From Doryteuthis pealeii (lineage: Eukaryota > Mollusca > Cephalopoda > Myopsida > Loliginidae): DNA of 64,000 nucleotides. The notes beneath the pieces were generated by a model. It saw only the letters and a program-made list of their open reading frames with translations, was not told the DNA's origin and ran no database searches. The stretch lies in assembly GCA_023376005.1 (NCBI GenBank), contig CM042157.1:63119587-63183586 (forward strand), in the 5' to 3' direction. A program made the position numbers and the translations under genes. This document shows, one piece after another, positions 1-10,023 of this stretch. Each line of letters starts with the position of its first letter. Positions within the stretch are counted from its first letter, which is position 1.

Positions 1-49
1 TTTAGTGCTGTATCAAGTCATTTTGATAAACCAAGAACTCAACTTGCTT

Positions 50-160
50 ACAGAACCTGCTATTACTTACGTGGTTACCGAAATAAGTATTGAAAAGGCT
101 CATCGCTGCTTAACTTCGGTGATCTAGTGGGACCGGGATTTTCAGCAAGACTTGACCAAA
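50..160 (-). mobile_element. 5S rRNA-derived SINE (5S-SINE), partial
   Basis: Read on the minus strand, this resembles the internal promoter half of 5S rRNA: an aagttaagcagcgatgagcc block (A-box region), then caatacttatttcggtaacc, matching the tail of the 5S internal control region. The same block recurs at 6295-6403, 34695-34885 and 46281-46385 with the same upstream ggtcaagtc..gctgaaa, so it is a dispersed element and not a 5S gene. It lies at the window edge. Confidence 0.7.
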
Positions 161-308
161 AGTTTTTGCAGTATATTGTTATTTATTAAGCTTTGATTAT
201 GTGCGTACCATCTAGCTGAAAAAGATTATTTCACTACTTGTGAGTTTTTTTTTTTTCACCAACGTTAGCTGATGATCTTTCACTGAAGTCTGAGTGACAA
301 CAAGTCTC

Positions 309-498
309 TCAGGTCTCCAGGACTCTTCTGGGTATTCTAAACGATTGCAACAATGCAGTTGTCTGGATGGTCTCAATTCTTCCTCTGATTTCCAGTTCCT
401 GCAGTCTTTTTTCCAATTTTTTTGGGACCGTTCCAAGTGCACTAACTACAATTGGTATCACTTTAACCTTCATATTCTCCACAGCTTTTTCAATTCTA
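309..498 (-). pseudogene. LINE reverse-transcriptase ORF, C-terminal remnant
   Basis: The minus strand reads an open frame from about 498 to a stop at 309-311. Counting from the ATG at 473 it gives 54 residues, including VIPIVVSALGTVPKKLEKRL and ELEIRGRIETIQTTALL, ending RRVLET-stop. This is the conserved extreme C-terminus of many invertebrate non-LTR retrotransposon ORF2 proteins. The frame continues upstream (EKAVEN) until tS1 begins at 501, so it is a truncated, dead copy cut by a SINE. The clade is not assignable from this piece. Confidence 0.75.
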
Positions 499-500
499 GG

Positions 501-757
501 GCCGGGTTAGCTCAGTCGGTAGAGCGCTCGGCTAGAAACCACAAGGTTCCTAGTTCGATACCAGCCCTCGCCAACTCAGCCTATGAGTAGCACAGGGATC
601 TTTGCGGTAAAGTAAGAAGGTGATGGTAGGTATGGCGCTCCACCTCAGACGCGAAAACAATCTCCTTGGTCTAGCGCTAGTGAAAAGGGGATAGACTCCT
701 TCGCAGATTGGCTGATACCGACTTTAGGCCACCCCGACGACTTTACTTACTATTATT
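501..757 (+). mobile_element. tRNA-derived SINE, family tS1
   Basis: The head gccgggttagctcagtcgg carries a Pol III box A (tagctcagtcgg, 508-519), followed 32 bp later by box B (agttcgatacc, 552-562). The body includes gagtagcacag, tgtgcggtaaagt, ctgatggtaggtgtggcgct-like and gtgaaaaggggatagactcc segments, and ends gacgactttacttac. At least nine copies occur in both orientations in this window, which defines the family. It sits against the LINE remnant at 309-498. Confidence 0.85.
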
Positions 758-1204
758 CGATGGTTTCAAGAAGGAAAAGAGAAAAGGTACGCTGAATGTA
801 TTGGTATGGCTAGACAAGGAGGGAAATATTTTTTTTAAAAAGAAGACCCTATAAGAAGTAGTAGTGTGAAATTCTATATACCACTCACAGTATGAAGTGA
901 TTTGTGTGTGTGAAAAGAAGGGTTATAGTGAGTGACCCCACTACGACCAGACAAACGGGGTGATTTTTTTTTTGGATTTTTTTTAAAGAGGATACCCTTA
1001 GGGCCTTGTAAGATTGATAAATGAAAGAACCGCTATCTTTTATTTTCTCTCACTCAGCAGGCGCATTTATACGGTTAATAACCCCCCCCTCTCTCTCTTT
1101 CTTTTTCTTCTCTTTCTTTTTCTTCTTCTTCCACTCAGTTAAAATAAAGAAAACAAAAAGTGAACTTGACAGGCCATTCAAGTCATTGAAGGGGGCTCTT
1201 CACG
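758..1204. other. Unassigned AT-rich stretch
   Basis: T-runs (966-992), a pyrimidine run around 1081-1135 and no repeat family that I can match elsewhere in the window. No convincing open frame. Confidence 0.4.
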
Positions 1205-1312
1205 TGCTATATAACGGCTTATGAGCCAGGCTAGAATATTGCCAGTGAGTTCGATTCTCACTGGGTGCTCTGTCCTTCTGGCCTCGTGCCAAACTAAGCT
1301 AAAGATGATGAA
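1205..1312 (+). mobile_element. tRNA-derived SINE fragment, family tS4
   Basis: The segment gagttcgattctcactgggtg is a box-B-like tRNA T-arm, followed by ctggcctcgtgccaaactaag. The same order (in reverse) occurs at 17467, 38945, 43090, 46112 and 54963. Box A is degenerate here (gcttatgagccaggctag). Confidence 0.6.
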
Positions 1313-1404
1313 TAAACCAAACTAAGCTAAAAGCAATAAAGTTAATGCCACAGTAATAGAAGATACACACGATATTTTTAGGTTATTTGGATTGTTATTT
1401 ATAA

Positions 1405-1694
1405 CACACACATTGCGTATATTGTGCGTGTGCATATATATATTGTGCGTGTGCATATATATATTGTGTGTATATATATGTGTGCGTGTGCATATATATA
1501 TTGTTGTATATATTGTGTGTGCGTGTGCATATATATATTGTGTGTATATATTGTGTGTGCGTGTGCATATATATATATATTGTGTGTGTGTGTGCATATA
1601 TATATATTGTGTGTATATATTTGTGTGTATATATATATATTGTGTGTTATATATTGTGTGTGCATATATATATATTGTGTGTATATATTGTGTG

Positions 1695-1735
<41 letters not shown>

Positions 1736-1812
1736 ATATATATTGTGTGTGCGTGTGTATGTATATATATATATATATATGAGTGCGTGTGTATATATAT
1801 TGTGTGCGTGTG

Positions 1813-1850
<38 letters not shown>

Positions 1851-1883
1851 CGTGTGTATATATATTGTGTGTGCGTGTGTATG

Positions 1884-1917
<34 letters not shown>

Positions 1918-1960
1918 TGCGTGTATATATTGCGTGTGTGTGTAAATATATGCGTTGTGT
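1405..1960. repeat. Compound (TG)n/(TA)n microsatellite
   Basis: About 550 bp of alternating tgtgtgtgcg and tatatata blocks, with a higher-order pattern of gtgcatatatatattgtgtg. All six frames are long and open only because the units lack stop codons in phase. No protein is encoded. Confidence 0.95.
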
Positions 1961-2472
1961 GAATTATATAGTGTTTATATGTATGTGTATATATGTATAT
2001 AGTATATATGTATAATGTGCAAATAATAAAAGTTTGTACAAAAAGTGCTCGTTGCTCATATGGTAGATATAAAACTAAAAAATATATATATAATTAAGAA
2101 CACTAAAAGTTTCATGTGGTGTGTGCAATCCTCAGACGGAAATAAGATAAAAAGTCTAATATATATGAACTTTTCCTCATCGGTCGCCTTTTTGTTAACG
2201 TAGTAATATCTTCAACTCCTCATTTAATTAACTATATGGATTCTAACTCCTAATTAAAATTGACGTACTCTAATTTGTTTTAAAAACTCTTAATGCTAGG
2301 GAATTAGTCGCAATTGTTATCTCATTATTATTACACCAGTTGTCAAGGTGCGCGCGTCTGCATGTCTGTCTTTGTTAAGCGATTTGGTAGGTAAGGCTAC
2401 TAACACGAGCAAATACGTGGTTGTTAATAATATATTTCTCTAAGCTGATAAAGGGTTATTATTAGCGAGGGG

Positions 2473-2518
<46 letters not shown>

Positions 2519-3740
2519 GTTAATTAATTTACTTTTGGAAGAGGCTACTTAGCCGGTTCTGGTCAAATAAACGAACCTGCTATTAGGCTTATTTAGCCGG
2601 TCCTCGCAAAATAGACAAACCTACTTTTATGCTTATTTTACTGTCGCTGTAATTATTTATTATTATGAATGCAAGTAATGTTAAAAATAACACAGAATAG
2701 ACACAAAAGTTTATTCATACTCATTTTTATTCATAAAAATAACACAGAATAGACACAAAAGTTTATTCATACTCATTTATATTTATATTTTGTGAAGGAT
2801 AAAGATACAAAAAATTATTCTGAATGAAAAATATAGATACCGTTAATGACTTTATGATCAAACATGTGAATTTTTACAAAATTAAAAAAAAATTATAAAG
2901 GTAAAATTCATGAATTTTTTTTCAAAGTGAAAAAATGGCATTTTTCACTATTGTTAAAACATAAAACCCTAACAATGAATTCTTGTTGATATTTATGAAA
3001 ACGTAATATATATATATATTTTTCGTCCAAACACGAAGTGTAAAAAAATTGTTTGTGTTACTTTTATAAGGAAAGACATTAAACATGAATAGCCGGATGC
3101 TAGCTTCTAGAACCGGCTAAATAGCCTATTCGTTTAGTTTTGCGAATACATAAGGGTTTCAAAGTTTATTTATGAGGCTATCCCCCTCCATAAAAAAACA
3201 TAAAAATTCCAAACAAAAACAAACCCCCTTCAAACCCAGATATTTTTTTTGTTGTATGTGTTGTCAAGAATGATGTGGTAGTGGAAATTGGGAATAATAC
3301 CTGATTTTTGTGGCTGTGGTGAATTTTTATAATTTTTTTTGAGTGACGTAATTTAAAAAAAAAATAATAATTATTATTTTTTTTCTAAGTGGAAGAGGCT
3401 AGGGAGAGACATTTTTTTCTTCTTGTCTCCCTCTTCAAATTGATATTGGATTTAAAAAAAAAAAATAAAAAAGAGGAAAAATAAAAAAGAAAAGATCTTC
3501 ACAATATCGACCGCCTGTTTGCTCCAGGCTTTTAACTGTTTTTTCTTTTCTTCTTTATTTTTATTTGAATTTATATTTGGAGCACTAAAATTAGTAGAGA
3601 GCAAACTGTAATGCATTTTTTTGTCCTTTTTCTTTTTATCGCAATGGCAAAATGTATTGGTTTCCGAATTAATTAGCTACAAACTAAATGGGTAGGTGTT
3701 CAAACCTTCGTTGAAAAGTCTTGAACTACTGGCAGCATTT
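1961..3740. other. AT-rich region without assigned element
   Basis: Contains a (TA)n block at 2478-2514 and a short inverted similarity between about 2540-2585 (cttagccggttctgg) and 3095-3135 (agaaccggctaaatagcc), possibly the ends of an eroded TIR element. It also has homopolymer runs around 3340-3480 and the direct repeat listed separately. No coding signal. Confidence 0.45.
2682..2785. repeat. Tandem duplication, two ~50-bp units
   Basis: The phrase aaaaataacacagaatagac...gtttattcatactcat occurs twice back to back with near identity. Confidence 0.85.
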
Positions 3741-3744
3741 AATT

Positions 3745-4085
3745 CTTAACATCCTGTTGAGAATTTTCTAAGTCCAGAGCCCCATTCCTATAAGGATTTA
3801 TCAAAAAATGGCTAAAAATGGCCTTTTCATTTAAAGTTACCTGTTATTTCCCTTAAATCAAAGATTTCTAAATATGTTTAATATTACATTTAAACAAAGT
3901 CCAGAGCCCCATTCCCATAAGGATTTATCAATAAATGGCTAAAATGGCCTTTCCATTTAAAGTTACCTGTTATTTCCCTTAAATCAAAGACTTCTAAATA
4001 TGTTTAATATTACATTTAAACAAAGGCTATCATTTGGGGTGGATTAGGAAAATGAATGTGACTTCCAGCCGGGGGAATGAGGCGG
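3745..4085 (-). repeat. Dispersed repeat R1 with internal 126-bp tandem duplication
   Basis: R1 carries ctaagtccagagccccattc, aaggatttatcaaaaaatgg, gttacctgttatttccctt and taatattacatttaaacaaa. Units 3771-3896 and 3897-4023 are near-identical direct copies. Single R1 copies lie at 11028-11245 and 18690-18935 in the opposite orientation. Type unknown: no target duplication or terminal repeat seen. Confidence 0.75.
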
Positions 4086-4116
4086 TATAGGACGTTAATA
4101 CACTCTTAGTATTAAA

Positions 4117-4405
4117 GTCAGTCTACTATTGGTTTGAACAACAGCAACTGGCCAAGCACAACTGAACCAGTGTCAAGACCACTGGTACTTATGGGAATTC
4201 AAAATAGTCCACTCGTGCATTTGGGTGATTCCATTCTTTGAGTCCTGATTGGCTGCTTGGTTTGTATGATGTTCTGAGGCTTCATAAATAACCTGCTATT
4301 TTGCAGTAGTCTTTGCAGCAAACCAGGTTCGTATTAAGTTACGACTGCTTGCTGCCTTCTTAAATTCGACGGTAATTGGAACCAGCATGACTACTCTACA
4401 CTTAG
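4117..4405 (+). repeat. Dispersed repeat R2, LTR- or promoter-like
   Basis: About 96% identical by eye to 9060-9358. It holds a CCAAT-like gattggctgcttgg, a TATA-like gcttcataaataacctg about 30 bp on, then tttgcagcaaaccaggttcg. That order suggests a promoter-bearing unit such as a solo LTR, but I see no TG..CA ends with a 5-bp duplication. Confidence 0.55.
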
Positions 4406-4421
4406 TACAATAATAATAAAC

Positions 4422-4972
4422 AGCCCTGTCGGCTGGGACTTAGGAATACACCGACTGCACCTCTGCAGAGGGGTAAGACCCCCCCATGAGGCCACCTGTT
4501 GATCGTGGGTGGCGACCCGTGATGCTTAAAGATGGAACCCTAGTGGCTGAGCAGTCCATGACCTGCAACACTCCACTTTAGCCTTTACTTAGGCTAGACG
4601 GGCGGTCGGAGAGGCTCCCTTCAATCAATCGTCTGGTCACATCTAACCCTAGCACTTATCATTGTCTCAACTCTATTGCCCTTATAGCATGCACCCTTTT
4701 TATCATATATGTGCTAGAAGGCAGTGACTGAGGGTCTTAATGTCCTGGGTATGACGTTAAACTCTATCCGATGGTGAAGTTCCAATTCTGGAGCTTCGTC
4801 ATCATTACTCACAGATCCACTCTGACCCGGATTGGTAGTACCTGTTAATGTTCTATCTATGGTTAAATAGAAAAAAAAATGAGTTTAAAAAAAATTGAGT
4901 ACTCATCGAGAATGAATATAAAAAAAACGTTTTCGGCATAAAATAACCAACAAGGGTTGACATGCTCTAAAT
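4422..4972 (+). mobile_element. L580 retroposon copy
   Basis: Starts with the family head gccctgtcggctggg and contains caccgactgcacctctgcag, ggcgacccgtgatgcttaa and ggctagacgggcggtcgg. It ends with the shared LINE-like tail ggcataaaataaccaacaag..gttgacatgc. The interior is more diverged than the copy at 7672-8253. Confidence 0.75.
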
Positions 4973-5097
4973 TCCAACCAACAACAATAATAACAACTCG
5001 AGTTACTTCATGACCATTAATTAATTAATTCTCATCTCCATAAATTATTATTTTTATTTATTTGCTTCATTTATGAAGAAATGTATGCATTCAACTG

Positions 5098-5240
5098 TTC
5101 TCCTCCAGCTATGGATAGATAGGACAGACTGGGCTCTTTAACCTTGGTTAGGTAACCTGTCTAGAAGTAGGAAAACCCGGATCAAGAAATTGACCTTGTG
5201 TCACACCTTACTCGTGCAGAGGGTTGATAAATATGTGTGC
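5098..5240 (+). mobile_element. tS2 SINE, 3' part
   Basis: Holds the tS2 body (ctccagctatgg, gactgggctctttaacc, ttggttaggtaacctgtcta) and its 3' end (gaccttgtgtcacacctta, gtgcagagggttgataaat). The tRNA head is absent, so it is 5'-truncated. Confidence 0.7.
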
Positions 5241-5367
5241 GCGCGTGCGTAATGTACATTGAGTGGGGGTAGCAGGTATAGTTAAATCCTAGATAACTGT
5301 TTCTCTCTGTGTAGGATGTGTAAGTCGGTATATTATTTTCTTTGTATATGTTTTTACATTTGTGTGC

Positions 5368-5957
5368 CGCCCTGTCGGGTGGGGCGTTAGAATACACCGA
5401 CTGCACCTCTGCAGAGGGGTAAGATTCCTCCAATGGGGCCACCTGTTGGCCGTGGGTGGCGACCCGTAATGTTTGGGGACGGTATCCTAGTGGATGGTCC
5501 ATGGCATGCAACACTTCACTTGGGCCCTTAGTTAGGCTAGACGGGTGGTCGAAGAGGCCTCCTTTGTTAATCAATCGGCTAGTCACATTAAGCCCTAGCA
5601 CCTATATGATTGCCCCAGCCCTATTACCCTTATGGAAAGCCCCAACCCTTTTTATCATATGGGTGCTAGAAAGGCGGTGGCTGAGGGTCTTCATGTCCTG
5701 GGAATGACGTTAAATTCTATCTGATGGTGAGGTTCCAGATCTGGAGGTGTGGGGAATGTGGAGCACCCCTTCATCACCATTGCTCTCTGGTCCACTCTGA
5801 TCTGGAGTGATAGTACCTGTTAGGGTCCCACCTATGTATTAAATAGAAAAATGTGTTTATAAAAAATAAATTGACTATCCATTTAAGAATGAATACATTT
5901 CAAAACTTTGTCGGCATTAAATGACCCACTGAGGTTCATATGCCGTAAAAAAAACAA
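5368..5957 (+). mobile_element. L580 retroposon, near full length
   Basis: Complete order of L580 blocks from cgccctgtcgggtgggg to the tail ggcattaaatgacccactga..ttcatatgccgtaaaa. The L580 head has no clear box A/B pair; its tail is the one shared with tS5 and 5S-SINE. Confidence 0.8.
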
Positions 5958-5959
5958 AA

Positions 5960-6033
5960 AAACAAATACGTTGTATAAAATAATTGTGCTTTAAAAATCA
6001 TATGTACTTACCACATGTATAGGTAAAAATATA

Positions 6034-6067
<34 letters not shown>

Positions 6068-6290
6068 TTTTCATTCATCTATTTCCACATTCCATACATT
6101 CATGAAATAAGTCTGCTTGCTTGGTGTGTTTTTGTATCTTCCTCTTCTTTTTTTTTTTTTTTTTTTTTTGTTTGTTACCGGTTATAAAATAAGAATAAGC
6201 AAGGGAAAACTTCTCACTAGTGAAATAATTTGGAATAAAAGGAATTAATATCCGATTATAATGTTTATTCTTTAAAGTATCCCGCTCATA
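5960..6290. other. Low-complexity AT-rich spacer
   Basis: (TA)n at 6029-6050 followed by a 21-T run, and a second T-run near 6148-6169. Nothing else recognised. Confidence 0.6.
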
Positions 6291-6294
6291 AACT

Positions 6295-6403
6295 TACGGT
6301 CTAGTCACTTTGAAAGCACCAGACCACCCAAGTTAAGCAACGATGAGCCTGTTCAATACTTAGATGAGTGACCATTTAAGAAACAGTGGTATTGTAAGTA
6401 AGT
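6295..6403 (+). mobile_element. 5S-SINE head
   Basis: acggtctagtcactttgaaa leads into agttaagcaacgatgagcc and caatacttagatgagtgacc, the order of the 5S rRNA internal promoter (A box, intermediate element, C box). A reverse tS1 follows directly. A match to the 5S-SINE tail (atcaaaataacttgattcagcattaaatgg) appears at about 6940-6970, so the element may have been split by the tS1 insertion. Confidence 0.75.
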
Positions 6404-6640
6404 AAAGTCGACGGGGCGGCATAAAGTCGGTGTCAGCGAGGGAGTCTATCCCCTTTTCAATAGCGCTAGACCAAGGAAATTGTTTTTAGCATCTGAGGTG
6501 GAGCGCTACACCTACCATCAGCTCCTTACTTTACCGCACAGATCCCCATGCTACTCATACGCTGAGTTGGCGAGGACCGGTATCGAACTAGGAACCTTGT
6601 GGTTTCTAGCCGAACGCTCTACAACTGAGCTAACCGGCCC
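6398..6640 (-). mobile_element. tS1 SINE, reverse
   Basis: Reverse complement of the 501-757 element: plus-strand order runs taagtaaagtcgacggggcg ... ggtatcgaactagg (box B) ... actgagctaaccggccc (head). Both promoter boxes are recognisable. Confidence 0.85.
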
Positions 6641-7000
6641 ATAAGAACATTTATTTTCCTCATACCCCACTTGTATGGGTTGGACACAAGATCTCGTTTT
6701 TATGTGTGACCACCCATAAGCAGAGACTCATGGGTGGTAGGTGGAAAAAATTGCTTCGATCCCGTCGGCATTCCCCCTCAAGTGGGGCACCTCAGGCGCT
6801 GGGCAATAAACCCAGCCCTGCCCCTTTAAATCGAGGGGGCAGGTGTTCCTGGGGGGATGGCCCCCTGGGATTGACACCGTTAATTATAGCAATCCCCACC
6901 CGAGGGCCGGATTTACATACTTGGTACTGTAAGAACATGACATCAAAATAACTTGATTCAGCATTAAATGGCTTGAACCCCAACTCTCATAAATTATATG
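6641..7000. other. GC-richer unassigned segment with 5S-SINE tail match
   Basis: 6720-6900 is locally GC-rich with runs of C and G (ggggggatggccccctggg) and no family match. 6920-6975 resembles the 5S-SINE tail seen at 34830-34870. No credible protein. Confidence 0.4.
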
Positions 7001-7002
7001 GC

Positions 7003-7671
7003 CATCTGATCATTGGTGTAATGGTTAACAAGCTAGTCCCACAGATCCATTATTACTGAATAGTGAGTTCGATCCACCCACACTGGATGCCACATACTTG
7101 TGACCCTGTGTCACATCCTACTCATGGCAAACGTGTTGGATGGGCGTCCCATCATGGTGTAATGGCTAGCAAGCTAATCCCACAGATCCTTTACTACTGA
7201 ATAGTGAGTTCAATCCACTCTGGATACCACATACTTGTGACCCTGTGTCACATCCTACTCATGGCAAACGTGTCCCATCGTAGTGTAATGGCTAGCAAGC
7301 TAATCCCACAGATCTGTTACTACTGAATAGCAAGTTTGATCCTTGTCGCATGTCACACACTTGCAACCTTGTGTCATATCCTGCCTATAGCGAATGGGTT
7401 GAGTATAAAAGGCGTCCCATCATGGCATAATGGTCAACAAGCTAGTCCCACAGATCCATTACTACTGAATAGTGAATTCGATCCTCACTGTGTGCCCTAT
7501 ACTTGTGACCTTGTTTCACATCCTACCCGTGGTAAACGTGTTGAGTAAATGCCTGGGTGTCCCATCGCGGTGTAATGGTTAGCTAGCTAGTCTCCTAGAT
7601 CCATTACTACTGAATAGCAAGTTTGATCCTCACTGGATGTCCCATACTTGCGACCTTGTCCAATACTACCT
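7003..7671 (+). repeat. Tandem array of tRNA-derived tS3 monomers (five units)
   Basis: Units begin near 7003, 7146, 7272, 7414 and 7559. Each carries a box-A-like ggtgtaatggctagcaagc, a box-B-like gagttcgatcc and the end cacatcctactcatggcaaa. Spacing is 126-145 bp. The fifth unit is interrupted by an L580 and resumes at 8254-8290. A reverse two-unit version lies at 53395-53620. Confidence 0.85.
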
Positions 7672-8253
7672 CGCCCTGTTAACTGGGGCATTAGAATGCA
7701 CTGACTGTACCACTGCCGAGGGGTAAGACTTCCCCAATGGGGCCACCTGTTGGCTGTGGGTGGCGACCCGTGATGCTTAAGGATTGAACCCAGGTGGATG
7801 AGCAGTCCATGACATGCAAAACTCCACTTTGCTCTTTCTTGGGCTAGATGGTCGGTCGGAGAGGCCCCCACTGATCAATCAGCTGGGCATATCAAGCCCT
7901 AGTACCTATATGATTGCCCCAACCCTATTGCACTTATGGCAAGCCCCAACCGTTTTTATCATATGGATGCTAAAAGGTGGTGGCTATCTACATGTCCTGG
8001 GAATGACATTAAACTCTATCTGATGGTGAGGTTCCAGTTTTGGAGGTTTGGTGAATGTGGAGCATCCCTTCATCACCATTGCTTACCGGAGTGGTAGTAC
8101 CTGTTAGGGTCCCATCTATGGGTTAAATAGAAAAACATGAGTTTATAAACAAAATTTGATTATCCATTTAAGGATTAATTTATTTCAAAACTTTATCGGC
8201 ATTAAATGACCCACTGAGGTTGATATGCCATAAAACAAAACAAAACAAACAAA
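7672..8253 (+). mobile_element. L580 retroposon, full-length reference copy with TSD
   Basis: The flanking direct repeats caatactacct (7661-7671 and 8254-8264) are a perfect 11-bp target duplication, fixing the element at 582 bp. It starts cgccctgttaactgggg and ends with the shared tail plus an A-rich caaaacaaaacaaac run. LINE-type insertion is therefore clear. The head origin is unknown: I do not see a convincing tRNA, 5S or 7SL pattern. Confidence 0.9.
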
Positions 8254-8379
8254 CAATACTACCTATGGCAAATGGGTTGGGTAAGTACCTTCCACATGTG
8301 AACTGTTTCTCGGAATTTACTTAGTTTGTTTACACAGGTACCTACTGCTCCTAAGTAGTCACCCACCTAACTACTGAAC

Positions 8380-9050
8380 AATGATTGGGGGGAGACCTTG
8401 TGGCTAACATGCTTGACTGCAACATCATAAGTATGATAAATATTACATATGATAATATTACATATGATAATATGATAACACACACCATCATAAGTATGAT
8501 AACATTAATATGATAATATTACATATGATAATATGATAACACACACCATCATAAGTATGATAACATTAATATGATAATATGATAACACACACCATCATAA
8601 GTATGATAACATTAATATGATAATATTACATATGATAATATGATAACACACACCATCATAAGTATGATAACATTAATATGATAATATTACATATGATAAT
8701 ATGATATAACACACACCATCATAAGTATGATAACATTAATATGATAATATTATAACACACACCATCATAAGTATGATAACATTAATATGATAACATACAC
8801 ACACCATCATAAGTATGATAACATTAATATGATAACATTAATATTACATATGATAATATACACCATCATAAGTATGATAACATTAATATGATAATATTAC
8901 ATATGATAATATGATAATATAATATGATAACACACACCATCATAAGTATGATAACATCATAAGTATGATAACTTGACTGCAACATCATAAGTATGTGAGT
9001 TTTGAACTCCAGTCACACTATTACGTTCACGTTCAGACTAATACCTATTG
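8380..9050 (+). mobile_element. tS5 SINE head split by minisatellite
   Basis: A box-A-like ccttgtggctaacatgcttg at about 8398 is followed by gactgcaacatcataagtatg. The same phrase returns at about 8973-8994 and leads into the box-B-like gagttttgaactccagtc. The tRNA-like head is thus intact apart from about 555 bp of inserted tandem repeat. Its LINE-like tail appears only at 9620-9670, beyond R2 and tS1 copies. Confidence 0.7.
8425..8990. repeat. Minisatellite grown inside a SINE promoter
   Basis: Repeats of atcataagtatgataacatt joined by variable runs of atgataatattacatatgat; repeat lengths vary, roughly 30-72 bp. It begins and ends in the same tS5 sequence. Confidence 0.9.
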
Positions 9051-9059
9051 AAGTCAGTC

Positions 9060-9358
9060 AGTCAGTCTACTATTGGTTTGAACAACAGCAACTGGCCAAG
9101 CACAACTGAACCAGTGTCAAGACAACTGGTACTTATGGGAATTCAGAATAGTCCACTCATGCATTTGGGTGATTCCATTCCTTGAGTCCTGATTGGCTGC
9201 TTGGTTTGTATGATGTTCTGAGGCTTCATAAATAACCTGGCCATTTTGCAGTAGTCTTTGCAGCAAACCAGGTTCGTATTAAGTTATGACTGCTTGCTGC
9301 CTTGTCTTACCAATTCAATGGTAATTGGAACTAGTATGATTATTCTACAATACACTTG
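9060..9358 (+). repeat. Dispersed repeat R2, second copy
   Basis: Near-identical to 4117-4405 over about 290 bp, including the CCAAT-like and TATA-like motifs. Divergence begins near the right end (cttgtcttaccaattcaatgg). It interrupts the tS5 begun at 8380. Confidence 0.7.
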
Positions 9359-9600
9359 GAAAAGCTCAGTCGGTAGAGCGTCCAACCAGGAACCACAAGG
9401 TTGACACTGGCCCCTCGCCAACTGAGTAGCACAGCTTAGATCTGTGCGGTAAAGTGAGGAGCTGATGGTAGGTGTGGCAATCTGCCTCAGATGCCAAAAC
9501 AATATCCTTGGTCTAACGCTAGTGAAAAGAGGATAGACTCCCTCGCTGTCTGGCTGATATCAACTTTAAGCCACCCTGACAACTTTTTTTTTTTTTTTTT
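9359..9600 (+). mobile_element. tS1 SINE
   Basis: Head aaaagctcagtcggtagagcg (5' end short), damaged box B (ggttgacactggcc), and body blocks in family order up to ccaccctgacaactttttt. Confidence 0.8.
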
Positions 9601-9619
9601 TACTGTTCTACAAGAATTG

Positions 9620-9675
9620 CGTTGACATTAAATAATCCACAAAGGTTGATATGCCATTAAACAAAGAAACCAAAT
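9620..9675 (+). mobile_element. LINE-like 3' tail of the interrupted tS5
   Basis: gacattaaataatccacaaa then gttgatatgccattaaac: the shared tail. It fits as the displaced end of the tS5 that starts at 8380. Confidence 0.65.
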
Positions 9676-10023
9676 CATAAACTAAAGGTCTGGGAAGTGA
9701 GGAGCTCCCCCTTTGTTGCCCCCCTTCTCCCAGGTGCAAGCTGACCCAAAGTAGTAGTAACTGTTAGAGCCTCCCTCTCTGGGTCACAAATAGATCTGTT
9801 AGAAAATTAATATTGGCAAAAATATGTTCTTCCCCTCGGTGCAAGCATTTAAGTTTTAATGTAATAAAATATCATTAAATTAGAAAAACTAATAAAACTA
9901 ACTAAGAATTCATATGAAAAGATTACTCATTTTTATTTTGTTTTTATTGATTTCTATATGAAATTCTACATAGTATTGCTTTTGATATGTTTGAGAATAA
10001 AACCATAATATTAGAAATCAATA

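Noticed and set aside
501..562. A genuine tRNA gene
   Set aside because: The tRNA-like heads do not close an acceptor stem, recur many times with attached SINE bodies, and lack a credible anticodon arm.
1392..1945. Overlapping V/Y/I/C-rich and H/T-rich open frames up to 173 codons
   Set aside because: Pure products of (TG)n/(TA)n repeats that lack in-frame stops; the same holds at 13753-14411, 20302-20629 and 37008-37558.
7003..7671. CRISPR-like array (regular repeats)
   Set aside because: Repeats are 126-145 bp tRNA-like monomers without unique spacers, in a eukaryotic setting.
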